Shown: positions 56,934 to 64,000 of the stretch, piece by piece
How the letters are laid out: each line of letters opens with the position of its first letter
Position numbering within the stretch: position 1 is the stretch's first letter
Assembly: GCA_022828595.1 (NCBI GenBank)
Contig: JAKGHH010000005.1
Location: 69,125,655 to 69,189,654 of the forward strand
Source of the DNA: Nelumbo lutea
Lineage: Eukaryota > Streptophyta > Magnoliopsida > Proteales > Nelumbonaceae
Direction of reading: 5' to 3'
DNA: 64,000 bases
Notes under the pieces: generated by a model
The model's database searches: none
Told to the model about the DNA's origin: nothing
The model's input: only the letters and a program-made list of their open reading frames with translations
Program-made: the position numbers and the translations under genes

Positions 56934-58540
56934 GTGTGGGTGTAGCTTCGTTTCATTGGCTTTTCCTTTTCTTTTTCTTAACCTTTTTCCTAAAATTAAT
57001 TAATACTTGCTACTTTTTTTGGCTTCAATAAATTACTTAGTACTTATTACGCATCGCCTGGGTTTCTGTCAAATATATAATTGAACGTTCCAAGTAATGA
57101 GGTTCACCTAATAATGATTTGTACTCCCTTTAACCACAAAATTATCGGGGTTTTGCTATGGGACGAGAGGAAATTAAGATGGAAATAACCCTTTTATCAA
57201 ATTGCCCTTAATAGTAAATATTTTACCAAAGTGGTTTCAAAATAAAAGTATCAATTGTGGAAATTATAAGCTATATCTCTAAAATATGTATTTTGAAATC
57301 GATAAATGTATCCTTTTGTTTATGAGCATTGCACATAATTTTATTATTTTTTATTTTAATGAGAGGGAATTAAATGAGGTACAAAATAGTAATTTAAATT
57401 TCATTTTATGTCATTACAATTAGAAAGGGATTGAATTTAAAAATAGGGGTATTTTAGTCAAACATAAGCTTCATACTTTCTTTATTACTTGACAATCCAA
57501 TTATAGTCTTATTCAACACTACTATTGGAAATGCAATTGTTGGGCACATGGGTTTAGGAAGACTACTAGTTTTTATATCTATGATAAGAATCTAAATCTC
57601 CTAAAAAATGGTTCCTAGTTTTTATATTAATGATAAGATTCTCTATCTCTTTACAACAAAAAATTTAGCCCAACCCCAAGCTCTAAACCCCCAATCCTAA
57701 CCCTAATCCAACTTGGCCTTCAACCTGATCTACCCAATTTGAAGTCAACTTTGGCTTGCACTGGGGTTGGGTTGGGCAACCTAACCTTCTTCTCATCCCT
57801 TAAAATCTCGTAGAACTTCTCAATCATAGATCTTAACTCAATTTTTATAACATATACTAATCCTTTGTTTCATTAATATTTGTTGTTGATGTTTTTATCG
57901 GTTCTTTTAGTATAAAATTCAGAAAAATAAATGTTTAAAATGACTATAGTTTATTATGAGTTATGACTTATGATACATCTTTTATGGGTGGCAAATAGCA
58001 GAGAGTAGATGAAGAATAAAATATTCAAAAACATAAAATAAGTTATTAAAGTTTTAGTCTTTTCGGTTATAATTAAGTGAAGTGATTATCTTAAAAGAAA
58101 TACATGATAGTATGTGGTGGGGGTTATACAATTATCATGCATCTAAACAAATCAATGTATGATATATTATATATATAACATATATTTATATATGACATGT
58201 ACTATAGAGTCAGGCTTGGGTTGGGTCAGATTGCTCAAGGGGTAAACCCTAACCCTAACCCAAGCATCAATCTAATCCAACCCAACTTGACTTTTTTGAG
58301 TTGTGTTAAGGTTGGATTTGGGTCAACCCAGCCCAAGTTGCAGTGTTATCATGTGGGTAGGAGATCTGGCCTGCTAAGATTAACATCCAATTTGGAATCG
58401 GAGTGGGCTATGTATCTAATCTTTGCATCAACTACGTATCTAATCACCAGCGAACATGCTATTTTCATACACCGAAGTATGGGCTCCATGTGTACATCTG
58501 GAGTTGAAATTCAGGATTTTAGTTTGGCTAGACTGATATG

Positions 58541-58594
58541 CTTCTTCTTCTTCTTCTTCTTCTTCTTCTCTCTCTCTCTCTCCGTGTGTGTGTG
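58541..58594. repeat. (TTC)n(TC)n(GT)n microsatellite
   Basis: CTTCTTC repeats followed by CT and GT dinucleotides. This explains the long poly-Phe, poly-Leu and poly-Glu open frames at this place. Confidence 0.97.
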
Positions 58595-58695
58595 TTAGAG
58601 GGCCAAGAGGGTGTAAAAGGTAGTTGGGATCTACTTCCAATAAAATTTGTCCCAACATGCTTCCAACATGACCTATATATACACTATCTTGCCAC

Positions 58696-59114
58696 TAGAC
58701 CTTTTCATGGGCTAGGTTGAGCTTTGCCTCTTTATCAACAGAAAGTAAGCCCAAGCCTGATCTATACGCAAAATGTCTTATTTTTAATGTTTTTTATAAA
58801 TTAATATTATATTAATTTAGTAATAATTTGATAAATTAATAAACCAATTTGTATTTCCTAATAGTAAATTAATATTTATTAATAATTTAAGAAACAAATA
58901 TATATTAAATATATTTATTATATATAACATAAGTACTTTTTTATTATATGTATAGTATTGGGCCATGCTTATTTGAGAAAACCCAAGCTCGGACTGAAAA
59001 ATTATCGGGCCTGGTATTTAAAGCCCAAGCCCAAACCCACGGGCCTGAAATTTTGTCCAAGCCCAAAAAATAATAGGCCAAGCCATTGGGCTACCCAGCC
59101 CATGAACATGTCTA
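58696..59114. mobile_element. hAT-like element, TAGACC-TTCATGGGC family, copy 2
   Basis: Begins TAGACCTTTTCATGGGCTAG and ends AGCCCATGAACATGTCTA, its inverted terminus. The flanks CTTGCCAC and CTCACCAT agree at five of eight positions. The subterminal GGGCTTGG/CCAAGCCC motifs and the termini relate it to 40299-40919, though the interiors differ. Confidence 0.7.
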
Positions 59115-59650
59115 CTCACCATGAGATTGGAACCCACCATATATATCAAAGATGTGTGGACACATATCATGTTGGAGTGTGTTAAAACAATTTGTTGGGA
59201 GTTGATCTAGTCTCATGAAAGGGAAGGACAAAGAGCTGCCTCTCGTTTCCCATCATTGATCACATTAGGAGAGAGCAAAATACATAGGGTTTTTAAGGAG
59301 TGTCTTGGATATAGGGCAACTCATTGAGATTGTGCTGAAAAAATAGGGTAAATCCCTTAAAGCTCCCCTAGGTTTTCTAAAAGGAACTTAAACCTCCCCT
59401 CAAACTTTGATATACTCTTAAACTTCTCCTTACTTTTGGGGATAAAGGGACTTACGAAGAGTTTGAATTTGCACCCCACAGCTTGGCACACCAAAAGCGT
59501 CCCACATAATGGAATTCTGCCACATGTCCTCCCACATGCATTCCCCCCTCAGTTTGTGTGGAGCTAATCAGACGGCCGCTAGCTCCAAATTTCACCCAAA
59601 AACGAAAGGCATGGTATTGAAAGAATTTAAGGAGAGGTCAAAGTTGAAGG

Positions 59651-60003
59651 TAGGGGTGTCAATTGAAGTGGATTTGGTCCAATCCAATCTGGCCCAATGT
59701 CAGCCCATTATAAATGGATCAGGTCCAATCCAATACAACGAATATTTTGGACCAATTTGGACCAGCCCAATTCAATGTTTGGATCATCAAATCTGTTCAA
59801 ATTCGTTTTGATTTAGATTGGTTTCAACCCAAACCCGGGTCCATTGACACCTATATTCTTATCTTATATCAATGGATCAAATATTGGCTTAATCCAACCC
59901 AATCCAGTACAAATTTATTATGGATGGACCAGGTCCAATCCAATCTAATAAATATTTTGGACTGGACGGGGTCCAATCCAATACCGGTCCATTGACACCC
60001 TTA
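59651..60003. mobile_element. hAT-like element, GGGGTGTCAATT family, copy 2, exact 8-bp duplication
   Basis: Begins TAGGGGTGTCAATTGAAGTG and ends CCATTGACACCCTTA. GTTGAAGG flanks it exactly (59643-59650 and 60004-60011). It is homologous throughout to 34154-34555. Confidence 0.87.
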
Positions 60004-61975
60004 GTTGAAGGGAGGTTTAAAACCTTTTTAGAAAGAGAAAATCTATGATGCTGAAAAGATATGGTATTGAAATAGAGGTGCAAATGGATAGGATCATTGA
60101 TCTGATCCGATCCCATTTGGTCGGATCACCTTTGATCGGATCTTCAGATTAGATCCTATTATCCAATTAGAAATTGGATTGGATTCAGATCACCCCTATC
60201 CGATCCGAGAAGATCCGATATGATGTGTTGTATATTTATAAATATAAATATATATAATACATATATATATGTGTTATTTATTTATTTATAAATATATTAT
60301 TTATATTGTATTTTTATAAATTTGTTATATTATTTATTTTTTATAAAAAACATATATATATGATGAAAATAATTAAAAAAAGCTTGTATTTTTTTTTGTT
60401 TTTTCTTTACTTAAATTGGTATATTTTATTTTAATAATTTATTAACTTTTAAAGAAAACAAGTTGGGATCAAATCAGATCTGAAGATCCAATAGGATTCG
60501 AATTCAAATCAAGTCCTATCATATCCGATCGAACCCGATATGAACAGTGTAGGATCGGATTCAAATATACCTTGATTGGAATCCGTTTGAAAGAATTTTG
60601 ACCAATCAAAACCCACCCATGAATTTTAATAAATTCCACCTGATTGGTTAACACGTTTATGATACTAATTGGTTACTCTCAATTTTTTCAGATATCATGT
60701 ATTTTTCATAGCATAGTCAAACCTAGAGAGGAGGTTTAAGGGATTTATCCAAAAAAATAAAAAAATAAGGCATTGAGATTGCCTTTCTTTTTTTGGGTAA
60801 AAGACTTAAACCTCCCTTAACATTTCTCCTAGGAAAAAAAAAAAACCTCTCCTCTCCTCTCCTCTCCTCTCCTCTCCTCTCTTAACGATTCATCACCATA
60901 TGTATGTGACGTTAATTTTTATGAAAAACCCAAATTCTACCCTTTTGTGGGCTTTGTTTAACTAATGAGTTCTTATTTATGGTTATCTTTTTTTGAAAAA
61001 CCAACAAGCCATCGAGTTCATCCACATGTTCTCCTTTGATTTTGTTTGTACAGTATGGTGTTGTTGATAGCTATGCGACTGCAATTTCCATTGTCGAAGG
61101 TAGTTACAAGATTAAATTTTCTTTGAAATAATTCACTTTTGAACAGTTCTATTTATTTCGCTTTATTTATGCTTGATGGAATCTTTGTCATCAAATGGCA
61201 CCCTGTCTGTTATGGAACAACTAACGTGACTCTGTGGATAACTGAGGGAGAAATAAGAGCTCTGTCGAGACCATCCGATTTTGTTTGTATGTGATCCATC
61301 AGACGGGGATCTTGCCAAATTGTCTGAGCTCGTCGACTAAATTTCTGGTTATCTTTCTCTTGTATTTCCCATTAGCTCTCATTTGGATTGGAAGTGCCTC
61401 CATTGGTTCCTGCAAAAACAATACATGTTGGTAATTTTTGTTTTAAAAAAGCCAAAACAATACCCAAAGAGAAGAGGATGGCACCTACTTCTCTGCTCCA
61501 ACAACCGTAAAATATCTACACTATCCACTTTCTAACTTTGGTAATTCCGTCTTCTGTCCTGTTTCTCCAACATAGATACCCATTGCTTTTTGTTAAGAAG
61601 AGAAAATAATGGTGCGTGGGTTTTGGTTAAGAATGGAGCGCTTTTATTCATCTAGCATGAGGGCATTGGGTCCCTGTGTTTAGAGGAATGGTTTAATAGA
61701 AGCTCTCAAGCTCTCTCAGCCTTGAACCTGACGAGGCAAAAGATTGGCTGGAGAAACCATGATTTTGATATTAGGAGGAGGTCTGCTATGGTTAATGGTT
61801 ATTGAACATGGCATGGGATTTGGTGCATGTTTTTTGTCTTTCTTTTGAAAATTCGAAGAAATAATAAGGGTAGAAGAAACCTTTTGATGATCTTGTTAGA
61901 CAAAATTCTAACAGGGGAGGTTATTGAGGTTTAGGAGAAACCTCAACGTACGTTTAAATCTGTTATTTTTTATTT
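60004..61975. other. Intergenic, decayed repeats, no gene seen
   Basis: 60070-60230 and 60465-60570 carry reiterated GATCCGAT/ATCGGATC motifs like subterminal repeats of a hAT-like element, with very AT-rich DNA between them. A (CTCTC)n tract lies at 60846-60881. 60900-61975 has no recognisable coding sequence. Confidence 0.5.
60846..60881. repeat. (CCTCT)n pentanucleotide repeat
   Basis: About seven perfect CTCTC units. Confidence 0.97.
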
Positions 61976-62170
61976 TGGGTAAATTTCTTAAATTACTCTT
62001 ATGGTTTAGTTAATTGACTAACTGTACCTTTACTATTGAAAATTGACTAACGCTACTCCTACTGTTTTTAACAATTGACTAACTTTACCCTTACTGTTAA
62101 GATCCATTAATATTCCGTTAAAACTCATTCGCACATGATATATATATATATTTTAAAAACCAATTTTACC
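61976..62170. repeat. Possible MULE-type terminal repeat (left end only)
   Basis: GGGTAAATTTCTTAAATTAC opens a stretch with reiterated TTGACTAAC(T/G)(G/C)TACC and TACTCTTATGG / TACCCTTACTG units, then TTTTACCCTTC. Style and first bases resemble the MULE-like termini at 24944. No matching right end was found in the window. Confidence 0.35.
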
Positions 62171-62639
62171 CTTCGCCTCTCTCCCCTTATTTTTTCACCA
62201 AACTTGTATTTGGAATTGGAGAAGGATGTCTACCAGCAACAGTTCTTCCTTGTCACAAACCTCTTTGTGTATGCTTCCATCCACCCCTCCGAGAACCAAA
62301 TTTGTAAATTTGTCTCGGGCCATTGATGTAGAATCCCTACCCCACACCCGAAAGCAAGTCAGCCATTACCGATGAAGAAACCCCACACCCCGAAAACTCC
62401 TCGACAGAGATGCCCCCGACCCCGATGAGTCTCTGTCTCTTCCTCAAGATTACTACCTAGTTCCGCCACTAACCCCTGTCATCGCATTGGCAGTGGCAGC
62501 TAGAAAACCCTTGCAACCCATGTCAACCTTCGATTCCTCCACGGCTCTGATGTGGTGCTGCTCCTGACGGCTCTGTTCTTCATGGGTTTCTTTTACGTTG
62601 ACATCCGCCACTTCGCGGGGGAGAACGCCTTGGAAAAAA

Positions 62640-63056
62640 TTCTCAGAGGAACCGAATTGTTCCTGTACCCCTTTCTGTAGCAGGCTTCACTGGATCACCA
62701 TTGAGCTCCTTGGACTCCTCTGTTCCTACAGATTGTACCGGCTTGTTCTTGGACTCCTCTTCTGTCGTAGGTTTTACCAGGTAACCAGTAGGTTCTTGTA
62801 TTCCTATAGATGGTAGTAAAATGTTCTTTGGCTCCTCGATGTCTGTGAGTTTCCCAATATCAACATGGGCTCCAGGAGGCGATAGCCAGTAAGGGTGTAG
62901 ATACGGGGAAAATCGGTGGGGAGGAGCTTATGCACCAGGAGAATTTGTCCTGTGTTTTGCTCGATTACAGGTGAACTTACTATCTGTCACCTCGTCCTGG
63001 TTTCAAACTTTTCCACAAGCTCCCTAACAAGGTCCCAGCCTGGAAGAGGTGTTATT
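62640..63056 (-). pseudogene. Unidentified disabled gene fragment
   Basis: Minus-strand reading gives ITPLPGWDLVRELVEKFETR, a stop, then a further open stretch VHKLLPTDFPRIYTLTG. After a frame change it reads WLSPPGAHVDIGKLTDIEEP and two related units containing EEESKNKPVQSVG and TEESKELNGDPVKPATE. The sequence looks like former coding DNA with an acidic reiterated tail. I do not recognise the family. It lies right of the MULE-like terminus at 61976 and could be captured cargo. Confidence 0.3.
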
Positions 63057-63409
63057 TTATGGTCCGCAACACTGAGGGGTGGCCTTTCCCGTCATTGGAG
63101 GGCAGCCATCTAGGACCCCAGCATTAGGTTGGACCTGAAAGGATAGAATATCCATCACATGGATGCCCAAATCTTGTGGAATGGACTGGGCGAATTTAAA
63201 AAATTTCCCCCAACTTGATATAGAGAAACAGTATCTCCCAATGGAGGTGTTCATGCCGAAGGAATGATCCAAAATTTGCTCCCATTGAAAATGGCATAGT
63301 GCAGGATAGAGCAGAATCAACAATGTTCTTCCAAAAGAACTTGACCCTTCACAAGAATCAACAGAATGGCTTGTGAATACAGCTCCAATCAATCTTTTCC
63401 CCAAAAGAT

Positions 63410-64000
63410 TGGTATCAAGATCAAATCTTGATTACTCCTGTAGAGAGTAGGAGATCGAACTACTAGAGGTGGCGACTACAGGAAGGAGGCGGCAAGAGAG
63501 TATTCGCAGGGTGCAGAATTCTCTCTTCTTGTGATTTCAGCTCTGAAGACAAGAGTTTTGGGTTGCATGTCTAAAGGCCGCCGCCCCCTCCTCCTTTTTA
63601 TAATCTTAAAGGGATAAGCTCCTAATCCCATTAGGAATTGCTAATCCAAATCATATTTGGATTAGAAGTCCCTTTAAGTAATAAGGGATAACCCTTATCT
63701 TATCTGCAGATCAGATCAGCCATCTCCTAATCTAATTAGGAGGCTTCCAGATCTAAATCTTATTTAGATCTTGGACTCTCTAAGTGGATAGGGTATAGGC
63801 CCAATCCTATCAGCTGATCCATCTCAGAATTCGCCCCTTTTTAATTGACTGTTCAAATCAGCCCAGTTCGAAATGGGCTTAAGGCCCATTTAAGGTTATG
63901 TACTCACTTAGCCTTCCAAACTGCTGCCCAGTTGGGCTTCCTTGTATGGTGTGGGACCCAAACATTGATCTACACATCAGCCACATGGGTTCGACCGAGC
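63410..64000 (-). repeat. LTR-like promoter region, minus strand, cut by window edge
   Basis: On the minus strand there is ATTATAAAAAGGAGG (TATA-like, near 63600), followed by a leader containing TCTTCAGAGC and ending ...TTTGATCTTGATACCA near 63412. Upstream are many short inverted AT-rich units such as AGATCTAAATAAGATTTAGA. This layout recalls U3-R-U5 of a plant LTR retrotransposon, possibly copia-type. No primer-binding site or gag was identified, so the call is tentative. Confidence 0.4.

Larger units (their letters stand above)
56674..58695. other. GRDP 3' region and intergenic DNA
   Basis: The GRDP 3' UTR runs into a SINE-like repeat within 100 bp. After that the sequence is AT-rich with an (AAT)n tract at 56901-56926, CCTAACCCTAACCC-like stretches near 57695-57715 and 58245-58262, and a (TTC)n(CT)n microsatellite at 58541-58582. 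No supported gene. Confidence 0.55.

Noticed and set aside
58440..58720. Open frames rich in Leu, Phe, Glu or Ser near 58540
   Set aside because: They are translations of the TTC/CT/GT microsatellite on both strands.

Overview
The window is nuclear DNA of a flowering plant. Three split genes have standard plant introns. They sit in AT-rich, transposon-dense sequence holding Ty3/gypsy and LINE relics, hAT-type MITEs, foldback MITEs and Pack-MULE-like gene-capturing elements. I cannot name the species.

Layout. 1-3075: decayed 3' part of a Ty3/gypsy retrotransposon (RT, RNase H, integrase, 3' LTR). 4026-9622 (+): six-exon gene for mitochondrial Hsp70. 11835-21305 (-): fourteen-exon CIPK8 kinase gene, convergent with Hsp70 and carrying two LINE relics in its introns. 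21306-47000: gene-poor region. Its main contents are three elements with long terminal inverted repeats (TIRs) that enclose pieces of ordinary genes. 24944-26488 holds an anthocyanidin reductase fragment. 38367-41184 holds AUX1/LAX auxin-carrier exons joined to part of a CCCH zinc-finger gene, and has a perfect 9-bp target-site duplication (TSD). 41584-43654 holds the 5' part of a HAESA-LIKE2-type receptor kinase gene. Around them lie two LINE relics, foldback elements with Mutator-like 9-bp TSDs, and many hAT-like elements with 8-bp TSDs. 47222-56673 (+): eight-coding-exon gene for a glycine-rich domain protein (GRDP, DUF1399). 56700-64000: more hAT-like elements, a SINE-like repeat, a possible fourth gene-capturing element starting near 61976, and an LTR-like promoter on the minus strand at the right edge.

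The three intact genes have no evident joint function: mitochondrial protein import and folding, CBL-CIPK calcium signalling, and a GRDP protein. The most unusual points are the cluster of gene-capturing MULE-like elements, one of them a two-gene chimera, and the two GC-AG introns of CIPK8. One of those lies 5 nt from a competing GT donor whose use would truncate the kinase.

All exon boundaries were read by eye from splice signals, reading frame and remembered family conservation. No alignment or transcript data were available.
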